Shown: positions 38,701 through 55,634 of the stretch, piece by piece
How positions within the stretch are numbered: position 1 is the first letter of the stretch
Layout: the number at the start of each line of letters is the position of its first letter
Assembly (NCBI RefSeq): GCF_002999335.1
Contig: NW_020312773.1
Span: 84,924 to 148,923, forward strand
DNA length: 64,000 nucleotides
Reading direction: 5' to 3'
Source: Cyclospora cayetanensis
Lineage: Eukaryota > Apicomplexa > Conoidasida > Eucoccidiorida > Eimeriidae
Position numbers and translations under genes: made by a program
Notes under the pieces: generated by a model
The model's database searches: none
Seen by the model: the letters and a program-made list of their open reading frames with translations, nothing else
What the model was told of the DNA's origin: nothing

Positions 38701-39550
38701 CCGCAGTTACAGCTGCGTGGTCCAGCAACAGGTACGGAAGAACGATACCGCACGAGAATGGAGCAGGTGCAGTCAATAAGGAAACGCTGCCATGGTGCTC
38801 AAAGCGAATGTGAACGTTGGATAGTTGAATCTTCAGTTTGTTTAGAAGCATTTGCTGCAAGTTATTGCGAATATAGGCCTGCATGCCTCCTGTGCTTGTG
38901 GTATTCTGGTCTGTCTGGTCTGCATCATGGAAGCTGGGGGCTCGTACGGGAGCGTTCTTTACCGTTCCATTGCGCTCCCTCTCTCTTATCATAGCAGAAG
39001 TTACTGCATTTAACCGCCGCCCGCGCTCCTGTGCGTAGGAAGCCTTAACAGAAGCCACACTCCACGTATCATGCTCTTGTGGGACAAGAAGCAGAAGAAC
39101 GGAGTTTAGAGATACAATAACTGGGAGCTGCGAAAACAATGGCGGGATAGACACACTAATCCTGCCAACAGTTCCATGAGCAACGGTATACGGAAATCCT
39201 AGTTCAGAGAGCATTGTCGACTTAAATTTCACGTTGGTATACAAAACTTCCTCTCCCTCGCCTTTGTATGCTTCCTCCCTGTCCGCCTGCCCTCCAATAG
39301 TTCCATGGGACACACCGCCGAGATCACTATCCGACTCTCCGTAAACACGATTCGGCCGAGCAGTAATGGATTCATTATGGGGCACACCCAGAATAGGAAA
39401 ATTTGAGGCTTTCTCATCGCTGTTCTGTGCTTGGGGGGACCTTATATCTGGAGCAGTGCTAACTTCTTCACGTTCAAATGAATCAACAAATGGAGAGAGA
39501 AAGGACTCAATGGAAGCGTCAAGGAAGCGCCGCACTTGCCATTGAAACAT
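11165..39550 (-). CDS. VPS13: Giant VPS13-family lipid transfer protein
   Basis: A series of minus-strand coding blocks forms one VPS13-like architecture: 39550-38500, 38134-37660, 37291-35400, 35228-33060, 32769-30660, 29897-29070, 28931-27600, 27448-25000, 24748-23690, 23577-22985, 22837-14780, 14702-13065, 12807-12540 and 12466-11165, separated by introns. Exon limits are approximate. In family order one sees the N-terminal chorein domain, Arg-rich helical repeats, a VAB/SHR-BD region inside the 8-kb block, then the APT1-like, C-terminal and PH-like segments ending at a TAG at 11165. VPS13 proteins are long grooved bridges that move lipids between membranes at contact sites. The blocks sum to roughly 8,000 residues, far above the 3,000-4,000 usual for yeast and animal members, because of long disordered inserts. 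Splitting into two gene models by automated annotation is possible, but the domain order argues for one gene. Confidence 0.78.
14780..22837 (-). other. 8-kb VPS13 exon with the VAB/SHR-BD region
   Basis: This is the longest open frame in the window: 2,685 codons without a stop. Near its start is SVWEPLFDWSPLSFSLRM (about 22588), the WEP box of VPS13 proteins. LLDFDFFLLNASGTPLVLAY follows near 21750. At about 20335 it has WTLKAPLRICNHLPCPISLR, the opening of the VPS13 adaptor-binding (SHR-BD) region, with later repeats such as LSPARVAPIHVENHLTNITV near 16200. Between these are several hundred residues of Ser-, Gln- and Glu-rich sequence (about 17900-16500) without visible structure. The upstream junction lies just 3' of 22985; the in-frame Met at 22837 is not a translation start. 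Confidence 0.7.
30641..30659. repeat. Short CT microsatellite
   Basis: About nine CT units, located in an intron-like gap of the VPS13 gene just past the 3' end of the 32769-30658 block. On the coding (minus) strand it reads as GA repeats. Confidence 0.8.
35339..37291 (-). other. VPS13 Arg-rich repeat block after the chorein domain
   Basis: The frame contains SWQIAPVAQRRWFFAVRCIS, then RLLLLRHHAAYVDTCCRLFY. These correspond to the segment after the chorein domain of VPS13 proteins where an R-W-x-(F/Y)-A box is followed by R-x-x-Y-x-x-L-(Y/F). Further on lie long polar stretches rich in Gln, Ser and Arg with no visible fold, and then short beta-like segments such as WRLRLANMYCGPTLRKWSML near the 3' end. 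The preceding block (38134-37660) supplies WMLPLTIFEVHMTFRG, a strand of the same groove, and closes with a GTGAGG donor near 37670. The block closes somewhere before the stop at 35339. Confidence 0.6.
38500..39550 (-). other. Chorein-type N-terminal domain block of the VPS13 gene
   Basis: The start at ATG 39550 gives a short lead, then RRFLDASIESFLSPFVDSFE, matching the first helix of chorein domains. An inserted acidic, Ser-rich segment of about 75 residues follows. The domain resumes with EEVLYTNVKFKSTMLSELGF and VAHGTVGRISVSIPPLFSQL, the hallmark 'V-L-x-N-L-x-(L/F)-K-x-x-A-L' and 'G-x-I-x-x-(L/I)-x-(L/I)-x-(I/V)-P' strands, then VIVSLNSVLLLLVPQ and KLKIQLSNVHIRFEH. In known VPS13 proteins this end takes lipid at the ER contact. 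The insert between the first helix and the first strand is unusual. The donor closing the block lies near 38520; several candidates exist. Confidence 0.78.
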
Positions 39551-42452
39551 CTTCTAATAGGATTCTAGCCTTCCTTAAAATTTGTGGCCACGACCCAGGC
39601 AGTCCCCTGCACCTTTCGCCACTTCAGGCTGTTCTCACTGGTACGCAGACTTTGCCCGTAGATATAAAATCGCCTTGGCACCACGTCAGAATTCGACAGA
39701 GTTCTCGAGCCGCAGCGTGTTCTATACTGCTCTCTGTTGCAAGGTACGAGCTCTCTTCTCTGGTGAGCTATCGGAGCTTTTTTCAAGAGCCCTTCAGTCC
39801 AATCTGTAGATAAAGCCTTCTGCACCAGTCCTGATACCCGCATGCCAATCCCATCAAAAAATCCCAGACAGCCACCCTGAGTCAAAATAGCCCTTGAAAG
39901 CCCCAGTGGTAGGTGGTCCGCAGGAAAATGCCGGGCCGAGTGTTCTAGCAGTCACTCCAACGGTCACTGTACTTGCCAGCACTGCCTCTGAGCTTCAGCC
40001 ACAGCGGCAAGCGTACGAAAGTTGTGCCACAAGGAAATAACGGCTCGATTATACACTCAGGAAAATTTTAACACTCTATTGAATTGAAAGATTACCCTCT
40101 GTGCACGCACTTGCCAGAAAAGGGACTAGCACCTTTGCTAGTCGACTTCCCAGTCCGGTGGTCCAGTGCCGATACTCTAGCCTTATTGCCCTGTTTAGGA
40201 TACATTAGGGGCAAGGCTAATTCTCATTCATATTTCAGTTTAAGACGCATTATTCTTTTATCATACTTTCCCTCTTCGGATGATCACAATGCATTGAGGC
40301 TCAGTGAAATGCGGCGTATAATCGCTATTCTCTGGCCAATCGTTTTTCAGTACACTCACCCTCCTAGAGGAAAAACTACTTTTCGCCTTTGGAATTGCAT
40401 TGCAAATGTGATGAAGTTATTTATATCTATCAAGAGAAACGGCTTGTATATGCCAGTTGTGTAGTTGCCTTGCTTTTGCTTAGTCCGCCCTTTCTGTGTT
40501 TACACACTATCCTCCAGCAGCCACGAACCGCGCTGTGACCACCTCAGCCCTAGAAGATCCTACTTTGTTTGTTTCTCCCCGCATCTTTCTAAGGGAAGTC
40601 GAAAATTCTTTTTCCTGTTCATCTTCCGGCTTTGCCTGCCTCTAAAACCTACTGCACCATAGTTACCCTTTTTTAACCTTTTCCACAGCATTGCCTCCCC
40701 AATCTAACTTCGTTCAAGATGTTCACGTGCATAGAATTGGGGTAATGCCACTTTAAAAGTAATAGCTGAATTTTCAAAACTAGAGGTCTCTCAGTTGAAC
40801 CGAAGAGCATTGTGTCTATAGGCATGCACTTAAGTGGACCTACCCATAGGTGGGCAGTCCCTACTGCACAACTTGGACCTTATCAAACTTCAATATCGGA
40901 TTATCCGTACACTACAGCGAGGTGAACCTTCGAATGCCGTGAATTAAAGTCACTACAAAAGTCATGCTGCGTGCACGTGCCTAAGTTGCCATGCGGAAGT
41001 GGGACTTAATGGAGTACTTGAAGGGTGCGGAAGCGCGCTCTTCAACTGTCTTCTCTCCACTTAAGGCCATCTATGTGTACTGGAAAAGGCGGAGAGGGAA
41101 GCACGTAAGAAAAGAAAACTGGATATTCGCGTGAGCTGTTCAAAAACGGATTTTGATGCTGAGAAACTAATTAAATAGAACATCGGAGATTTAGAGATGC
41201 GTGTTCGAATGGAAAACACCACTCCTAACTTGCTGCTTGCGGACTCCCAGGTGCCTAGAGGTGTAGCACCGGAATAGTCCGACTGGGGAGTGCCTAATAG
41301 AAAGGACCCACACTTGCACCAGAAAAACTCCCCCAAACCGTACCACTCAAGAAAAGACACTACAGTGAGTGTTCGATGTAGCCAATAAACAACTTACTGC
41401 CGATCAGTAAGCTCCACTTCAGCAGTAAGCTCTAGATTGGTGAAATATCGTCCTCCACTGCGGCCACATGGCTAGGGCGAATACAGGTATAAACGCTGAG
41501 GTTAGCGGGAAAACCAGACAAATTTGTAGCACCAGCTAAGCATGGCACTTGCACAAATTTGCTCTTACTAACAAACTATGTGGTTCTCAAGCTTCTGAGC
41601 TGCGTCTCGATGCAAGCCATTTGTGCAATAAGAAGTGGTCTCGCTGCGGAGAGCGACTAGAGTACTACCAATGTGAACCGTCGTGTCAAAACTGGCCTTT
41701 TATTCGGCAGCAGGGACGTAACTGCATGTCCCGGGCATGAAATTTCGCTAATTTGTTCTTTGACTGAGCGGCCCTCCGAATCTGACTACCTTACGGTTGT
41801 TAGAGCAATACGTACAGCTGCACATAGCACTCCTACACAGAAAATGTGCAGAACGTATGTCCAGTGTGCTTTCCAACCATATCACACTCCTAGAGCTTGG
41901 GCATATGTTCCAATGCGAAGCTTTTAACCGCTGATTAGTGGCTAAACTCTTGAGACACGTCAAGCTCTCTTCCTACTCATATCCCACCTAAAGAAATGCG
42001 CATGGCTCTCTTAGAATGTCTTATGGGGGATTACAACGCTGAATCCCGGATGCCAACACTACATCTGTGCCACTATTACATGAAAAGGGCATCAAAGAAG
42101 TCAAATTAAGACATGGGATTGTTCGAGAGCAGCTCTTGTCTTGTGGCTACAAGCCACTGCTAGCCGCGCTCCCGAGTCCCCATCACCAGCCAACAGTCAC
42201 ACCTGAGGTGCAAGAGGTGAATCTGCATGCCACGCGCGCAGAGCTACCTCAGGCCATGCGAAAACCAGGCCCTCCAATATGGAGCTCGTGGGGGCGCTGA
42301 TAGATGAGAACCAGCAAAGCAGAGGTACCGCTAACCACAGGGGATAGCCGTAAAGGCAGAAGCGAACAAGGGGATCTCTAGGATAAACTCGGCCTCCGCT
42401 TGCATGGAAAGTACCTTCAGCCATTCAAGAGGCAACGTACAGAGCGGGCGTG
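39551..42452. other. Intergenic stretch upstream of VPS13, no gene recognised
   Basis: Largest open frames are about 126 codons (40084-40464 plus) and 99 codons (41360-41061 minus); neither has a recognisable domain, and such lengths occur by chance across six frames. The interval must contain the VPS13 promoter near 39551 and the 3' end of the TOM22-like gene near 42452. Composition is more AT-rich around 40200-41100 than in the genes. Confidence 0.45.
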
Positions 42453-42716
42453 TCATGCTCCTGCTGCCATGTGCTGCAGCTGCTGCGCCTGTGCTGCGGC
42501 TTGCTGGGCCTCCATGAACTGTTGTTGCATTTCAAACATCTGGCACTCACGTTCGTAATAGAAAATTACGGGGGCAACCAGACAAATTGCGCCAGTGGCT
42601 GCCATCCACGCAATATTTGAACTTAACCAGTACCCAGTATTCCACAACCGCCGAAGCCGACGACCGGCGCGGGCAGCTGGCCCCTCGCCCAAATCCCTGG
42701 AGAGCACTGCACCCAT
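42453..42716 (-). CDS. TOM22: TOM22-like mitochondrial outer-membrane import subunit
   Basis: One uninterrupted frame of 87 codons runs from ATG 42716 to TGA 42453-42455. The N-terminus is short and basic (residues 1-30, with several Arg and few acidic residues). A single membrane segment follows (about residues 36-52, SSNIAWMAATGAICLVAPVI). The C-terminus is Gln- and Ala-rich (about residues 57-87). The layout of a tail-anchored protein with a conserved Trp/Asn before the membrane helix and a Gln-rich intermembrane tail fits the core of TOM22, the central receptor and organiser of the TOM pore. Apicomplexan TOM22 proteins are known to lack most of the acidic cytosolic domain seen in fungi and animals, and this is also absent here. 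The protein is too short for certainty; another small tail-anchored protein is possible. Confidence 0.6.
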   Translation of the reverse strand: MGAVLSRDLGEGPAARAGRRLRRLWNTGYWLSSNIAWMAATGAICLVAPVIFYYERECQMFEMQQQFMEAQQAAAQAQQLQHMAAGA

Positions 42717-43510
42717 GTTTGAAAGAGCCGACCTACTGAAGACGTTCCGTGAAAGAGAGTTGGTGTATGCGAGGGATTATCAGATTTCAGACACTCAATC
42801 CATTGAAGGGCAAGACCAAAGGAAACGTGCTGCACGCATGCAGGATCCGGCAAGGTCGAGAGCTTGACCTCCGCGGTTCGCTCAAGTGCTGCAGTTTGTA
42901 GCCACAAGCTTGCCGCCGGTCCGCGCTCCGGCGCAGGGTATTTGTGAGGGGGCCTACGGTGTGGAGTGCAGACATACACCGGAGAGAACCATGGAGTAAG
43001 AGGGCTGATGAGCGGAAGTAAGAGCCAAGTGCCTTGAAGTCCCCGGAGAGATTCAGGCCAACAAAATCCCACCCTTCTATATGTAATATGAAGTACGGGT
43101 ATGCGAAGGAAAAGGTGCTTTCGGAGAAACCTGAATCGCATGCAGCAGCTAGCCCCACAGCCCCCCTACAGGAAAGTTACTGCGGATATTGGGTGACTAA
43201 CCAAATTAGCTTTCTTCATTGCGTTTATGCGAAATCTGCTGTTGTATTCCTTCCTCGTTTCAGTGGCGATGCAGATGCACTAAGTTAAGGCTGCAATGCG
43301 CAAGGCAGTTTGCAGCCCTCTCCTTTTCGTAGAATCCGATGACTTCCTTGCTGTCTGACTGACTAACTCAGCGAAGGCCAAGGGCTTTGACTCGGTTTTC
43401 CATTACGAGCGAGGCACGTCTGCAGCCAGGCCTATATGCGACTCGCGCTCCGACCCCATCCAAGCCCCAGCTGCCTCGTGCTCAAGTCATAGCCGCCCAA
43501 CGTGCTCACC
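42717..43510. promoter_or_regulatory. Head-to-head interval between TOM22-like and NSUN2 genes
   Basis: The starts of the two genes point away from each other with 794 bases between their ATGs. It must hold both promoters and 5' untranslated regions. No TATA-like or named motif was identified; coccidian promoters are usually TATA-less. Open frames inside it are short. Confidence 0.4.
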
Positions 43511-46500
43511 ATGGGAAGAGGCCCCCGCCGCAAGGAGGCTTCTCGAAATCCGGCGGAGGAGCCCGCTGAGGCTAGCGGCATTTGGCAGAATGGAGTGCAG
43601 CGCTACAGTGCCGCCTTTGAGTCCTTCTATAGGGAGCAGCGGATAGTGCCTGATGGTAGGTCAGTCCCCTTGCAGCCGCTGTAATGCGCATAATTGCCTT
43701 CCCTCTGAGCACAGGGCTTCTCGGTGTCTGGAAGCATTTCTTTTCGTAAGCACACATTGCAACTAATGGAATACGGAGTCACCCGATGAATGCGACGTGT
43801 GCTGCAGAGGCGTGGGACCTCTTCATGGAATCTCTTCAATCGAGCCTCCCCACGGCTTTCAGAATAGTGACTGTGACACCACACCGCCACTATGTACATA
43901 AGTTTCTACAGGAGACACTCGCAAGGTGCGTTATTCCATTGCTAGGTGCCTGTGGTAGCGGCTTCTGCCACTTCCACCTCTTCCTCCCCTTCCCCTTTTC
44001 CCGTTCGGTAGTTGCAAGAGCCCCCGCTCCAATCCATGCCTACTTTTTCGGTCCAAACTTGGCATACGACACCTCCAAAAATATGCGCTGCCTTCCCGGG
44101 TAACGTGTGCTGCATCAAAGTCTGCAGGACCCCACATCTGCCAATGCTGCGGATGGGGCTGAGGGACGCCAGACAGATTTTCGAGAGGCCTTGAAGGCAC
44201 TAGAGTGGTACAAGAGCGGCAAAGAGGCTTTCCAGCTGGAGGTTTCCCGGCACGTTTTGCGGACGTGCAAGCCCCTCTTGTAGGTGCTGTTGAGCGGCGC
44301 TGATGTTAATGTGGAAGCCCCCAGACATCTTTTGCGTGCACGTGCAGCTCAAATCCGGAGGGGAACATCTGCGCATGTTTTCAGGAGCTTTCACAAATTT
44401 TTAGTAGCTCAGTCAGAAGCCGCAACGATTTACCGGCAGGAAGCTGTCTCTATGATCCCTGCACTCTTTCTTGAAAAGGAAATGCGGGTGGGTTCTTGCC
44501 CGTAGTTGCTCAATTCTCCATTCCCTGTCCAGCTTGACGAGCAGCCACCGCAATTACGTGCTTCAGTGCAAGCCCGAGCTCCCCGCCACTCCGCAACAAT
44601 CAAAGCGGCGTCATTCTGTCTCAGTCTTCGCACAGTGCCGTCCAGTGAAGTCCTTTCTCCCTGCCTGCCTTTGATCTTGCAGCCAGCCCTGCCTCTGTGG
44701 CATGATTCCTTATGCGCGTTGCACTGGTGTCTGCTGCAGAGTGATTCGCTAGTCCTGGATATGTGTGCCGCTCCAGGCTCCAAAACCTCCCAACTTCTCG
44801 AGGCTCTCCACCGGGCGGCTGAACACGAGAAACGATGTCGCCGCATACAGGAGAAACGAGGAACTGAAATGGAGGAAGATGGATGGCCTGCACTTCCAAG
44901 TAAGAAGCCTATTTAGTGTGTGCATGCTGCAAAGCACGAACTCATCCTTTAGGGCTTCGAGATACGGAAGATGAGGAGGGGTTGTTTAAGGGGCAGACCA
45001 GAAAAACGCGAGAATGCTGACACTGGCCCTAGTTCGGCGGGTATAAGGAGGGCTGCTGCTGCAGCGGGACTGCTGGTTTGCTCCGTATCTATTTCCGAAG
45101 ACGTGTGCGTCACGTTGCATGCGCACGCCGCAGCTGGCGCCGTTGTAGCCAACGACGCAGATGTCACGCGTTCTCACATGTGCGTCAGCTAAACTCAACA
45201 CGCAGCCCCTTGATTACTCCAACGCAGAGCTCTTGTCGCAGCATCACTTGTAGCATCATCATCACCACCCGTCGAGGCACTAGCAGCAATTACAGCAGCA
45301 ACCGCACTCCGTCTTTACTATCGTCTGATGCGGTGCGCTGGCTCGTGATCTGCCGAATGCAGGCTGGTTCATCACCTACGCCATCTTCATTCGCCCTGTC
45401 TTCTTGTCACGTCGCACGCTGCCCAGTTTTTTCCGACGGTCTTTGAACCTCCCAGAGTTCAGCCGGCTGCAGCAGCAGGGGCCCCCTACGGCGTTTCTGT
45501 GGCTGCGGAGAGCGACGAGGCGGCTGCCACACGACTTTCACCCGTTCAATTCGACGGGGTGTTGTGCGACGTGCCATGCTCTGGAGATGGAACAATGCGA
45601 AAGAACGCAGCCTTATGGGCAGCATGGAGCCCACACCAGGGACTAGGCTGTCATCGGCTGCAGGTGCAGATTCTACTCAGGTGAGAAGCGAGTCAGCTTC
45701 TACGGTGCACGCTACATGTGCGAGATGTTGTCACCGCCTCATGTTGTATTGCAGCTTCGCATGAATGCATGGCCCGTGTAGACTCTTCAGTGCCCCGGCA
45801 GACGCCTGGTTTCCAGTGTACGTATATACACCGGGCTGGAGGAGACTGCGGAAACTGCCCTAGGTAAAGCTTGTGCTTTGCCGCCGCAAGTGGGTTCTAT
45901 GTACAGGGGCATCAAAGTGTGCAAAGTCGGAGGCCGCATAGTTTACAGCACCTGCACGTTTAATCCAATAGAAAATGAAGCCGTCGTCCATGCAGCCATG
46001 GTAAGGCAGAAAGCACGGCGACAGAAAACGAACCGAAAATAGCAGACCATCACGAATATAGTCTCACCAAACCAACTGGAGTGCTAGGGGGACCCCAGGG
46101 CACCCCTCTCTTTGGGTGACGCTTCCTCCCATTGATTCACAGCGCATCAAAAACTGATGCCCACGTTCGCTACGTGCGCTTGTGTGCCTTGGCATCGTCC
46201 GAGTCCTAGCGTTGTGCAAGCATAGTGGTTAAAACTGCAGGCGCAACGAAAGGGGAGCAAGCGCCAGACACCGATGCGCTTCGCGGCATGCTACGCATCT
46301 GCAAAGTTTGTAGCGTGCCGGTTGCTTATAAATGTTTGTGTCCTTCATTTCCGAGAGTAGAGGCGTTTGTATGGAGGTTCTTGGAGGGCTATGCGGTTTC
46401 TGCCTGCAGACGATGTCGAGGGGAGCTGTGGAGCTCGAAGACTGTACAGAGGATCTTCCAGCCCTTAAAAGGAGCCCAGGATTGAGCAGCTGTACGTCTG

Positions 46501-48621
46501 ACTCTGCTTGCGTAGTCGATTTTGTGCCTTGCACACACGCAGAAGTGTGAGGCTCTCCTCAGAAAGAGATAGACCGCCGGTAACCAGCAGTCTATCTCTT
46601 TCTGCGTTGCTATTCCCCGATCCCGCCGGCGACTCCTCTGCAGCCGCATCCTTTGTCTCCCCTCCTGCCTCCCTAAATAATGGCTATGGCGAAGGCAACA
46701 CTGAGGCGCTGCTGCCCCTCTGTCTTGGCGCTTTCCTCGGCTCAGGGCGCGTAGAGTGGGAAGGCCGGTGGTATGACTCGTTTGACAACGTGCCTAAGAC
46801 AGCCAGAGCCGCCAAGAAACTGAGGCCATCCATGTTTCCTCCAAGCGATGGATCGGGGTCGTCTCCAGCGGTGCCACTCCACCGCTGCATGCGTTTCCTC
46901 CCTCACGTGAATAACACAGGTCAGTCGTCAATGGCGGCATGGGCATAGCTTCTGCCAGAGGACAGCACCTTGCACAATTCTGTCCTCCAGACCTAACTAT
47001 TCCCTTTCCTAGCTGCAGGACCCTTGACATGCACCCAACATCTCCGTCTAAGTAGTCATTTTTCCCGACCGCATGGCGGCCAGTCCGGAGTGGCCAATTT
47101 TTATTCGCCGCTGTGGGCTTGATGCGCATCTCAGGCGGCTTTTTTGTCGCTGTGTTGCGCAAAGTTCGCGAGGTGTGTCTGACTCCGCTCTCGTGCCCCC
47201 CGAGCGCTAGCGGATGCTCTCAGGCAGCGAGTTTAAATGACTTCCCCGAGGCCGGGGGGGGCGGCCTCAAAGAGGTTGCATATGCTGGGATTCAAGATGC
47301 TGCAGACGCATGCACGGACGCACTTGCTGAGAGCGTTTCGGAGGCGAGGGCGCGAAGACCATTCGATAAGATGCAACTTGATATGGTTGGCCTCGATTGG
47401 CAGCCTGAAGCGTTGCAGCGGCAGCATCAACAGCTGCTCCAACAGGAGGAATGCTCCAGGAGCTCAGGAGAGCGACCTGCTGGGGATCCAGACGGATCGG
47501 GGAATTCAACTGCGGGCATAGCGGCGGCATGTGTACCGGCGTCCCATGCCAGCCAGCGGCCGTTCACAGGAATGTCTATCGCCGTCACACGTGACATTTT
47601 AGAGAAGGCACTACGGTCAGTGCTTTCTACTTTGGACCTTTCTGAGGATTTGTTGAACCCGTATAAATCAAAATGTGCCGTGCGCGAGGTGCTGCTTCGT
47701 CTAAGCTCCCTAGTGTATTTTCGCCGAATGACGTCGGAGTCTCCAGGCGCTTCTGGCGGAGAGCCCGCGGAGACAGGAGACCTTCCCAGCGAAGAGTCGC
47801 GAGACAGGCAGCCCAGACGGCTCTTCTTTGTGTCTGAAGGCGTCAAACGGCTGGTGGAGGCTGTCGGGGCCTCTCGCTATAAAATTATAAATGGCGGCTG
47901 CTTGGCCTTCCAGGCGCGAACCAAGGGAGTCTACCGCATTGCGTATGGTGGAGCACAGTGGCTGGCGCCATTCTACGAGGCAGTGATGCGTCTCACTACT
48001 GAGCCGGCTGAAGCTGTTGCAGCTGGTGCAGCCACTGTCAAAGAGCAGGCGGGCACGCTGAAAACCCTCCTCGGAGTCTCTGCTCAGGTAGAAGGCCGCC
48101 GCGTCTTCCACATCCCAGGGGGACTGCTTTACAAATTGACAGCAACGGAGCAGGCGGATCGGCGGGTGCCTCTTTGTGCGATTGAAGAAGCTCGCTTTGG
48201 CCAGACTCTCGTGCAGGCCTCTCGTGAAGGTTCTCTACTGTTGCTGGCACGACTCCCTCACCACGCACCTGAAGCTGCTGGCAGCACCTTCAGCAACGTG
48301 GCGGTAAGGCGTGGGGCCATGGGCTTGCTAGAGTTGTCGTGTTCGGAAGTCGTGGGGGGAAGCAGAGAAGCTAAATTGTTCCCGTATTCGAGGGGACCGC
48401 GAGGTGTATGGGTGTATGGGATAGCGCTATGTCATTGCAGCTACAAATCTCAACTTCGTGGCGTTGCTATAGTGGTGTGCGATGGACTGCTACAGGTGCC
48501 AGCGTGGAGAGGGCGCACCAACGTGGAACTGATGCTTGACCCGAATACACGATGGGCGCTGAAGTGTCTCTTGAACGCCTGCGGGTTTGGACATGAAACA
48601 TCTATTTGTGACAAAGCATGA
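43511..48621 (+). CDS. NSUN2: NSUN2/Trm4-type RNA (cytosine-5) methyltransferase
   Basis: Eleven exons are readable: 43511-43655, 43808-43925, about 44121-44279, 44385-44487, 44740-44899, 45134-45179, 45363-45680, 45907-46000, 46410 to about 46548, about 46591-46919 and 47135-48621. Most frames join exactly across GT-AG introns. The protein starts MGRGPRRKE and shows, in order, YRQEAVSMIPALFL, the SAM-binding motif LVLDMCAAPGSKTSQLLE, GAVVANDADVTR, SPCLLVTSHAAQFFP, motif IV CDVPCSGDGTMRKN and motif VI GGRIVYSTCTFNPIENEAVV. Both catalytic cysteines are present: the motif VI Cys (nucleophile) and the motif IV Cys (release). A C-terminal region of about 500 residues matches the NSUN2 tail (RRLFFVSEGVKRLVEAVG, YKIINGGCLAFQAR). 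The enzyme makes m5C in tRNA and other RNAs using S-adenosylmethionine. Exon 3 start and the exon 9/10 junction are the uncertain points. Confidence 0.9.
46561..46603. repeat. Perfect 14-bp inverted repeat at an NSUN2 splice junction
   Basis: AGAAAGAGATAGAC at 46561-46574 is the exact reverse complement of GTCTATCTCTTTCT at 46590-46603, with 15 bases between. In RNA this would fold as a 14-bp stem. It lies across the likely intron 9/exon 10 junction (candidate donor GTGAGG at about 46549, candidate acceptor CAG ending at 46590), so the stem would tie the intron to the first bases of the exon. Confidence 0.7.
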
Positions 48622-54824
<6,203 letters not shown>

Positions 54825-55634
54825 GCGTCTGTAGAGAATCAACGCGGAAGGAACGGGAAGGCGTGGTGGAGGAGGGGGAGGGGAGGCCATCGCGCAATAC
54901 TTGAAGTATATTTCCCGCGGTTGTGTTACACGCAAGCAGTGCAAACCACGTGGATCCCCCTACGTATAGTACTTGCTTGCTCCCTGAAAGTGCACATTGA
55001 TTTCGTGAGATCATGTCACTTGGCGCTTTTGCACGTGTAGACGAGGGGTATTATCCCAGTGCGCGCCCTTGCCGCTCCCGTGTGGCCATGGGCTGGGTCG
55101 CCACAACGCTCAGTGACATAAAACAGCTTTAGATCTAATTTTGGGAAGTATGTGGTAAGCTGTGGATGATAGCCTGAGCACGTGGGTAGGCTAGACAGAG
55201 GGGGTGCAGGTGTTGCGATCATAGCGTCCAACGGTAGGGGTGGCCTTGGTGCAGTGCGTTGCTGCCGGCTTGCGCAAGCACTTGCTTGGCAGCTCTAAAA
55301 CTAGACAGCGAGCTGCGGTCGGAGGCTAGCACTTCGTGTAACAGGTAGACCGTTAGGAAAGTGATAGACAAAGTAAAGACCTCGGGGGGTTGCGCGTCTG
55401 CCTGCCTCTCTGCACCAGCAGTAGTCCATGCGCGGAGCCACTAAAAAGGTGTTCAAAATGCCGTGAGGCTTTCCTCGTCCGACGAGGCGTGGGATTTTCG
55501 CAGCAAGCTGCACTCCCCAGGGCAGCGGCGGCACATGATGGAATTCTGCTGCTGCCTGAGCATTTGGAGCCTTCACGGCTTGTCTGGCGCTGCCGCTCGG
55601 GCAGCTCTAATGCCTCGAAAGGCCTTGACTCGCT
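54825..55634. other. Convergent 3' interval between alpha-tubulin and CstF-64
   Basis: The two genes end towards each other with 810 bases between the stop codons. It should hold both 3' untranslated regions and polyadenylation sites. Open frames are short and show no domain. Confidence 0.5.

Noticed and set aside
40084..40464. Plus-strand 126-codon frame upstream of VPS13.
   Set aside because: Length is compatible with chance over six frames, and it has neither domain nor supporting splice structure.
42067..42300. Frame with KEVKLRHGIVREQLL, reminiscent of the end of Ty1/copia RNase H.
   Set aside because: The spacing of the key His and Arg is off by one residue and no other copia motif lies upstream.
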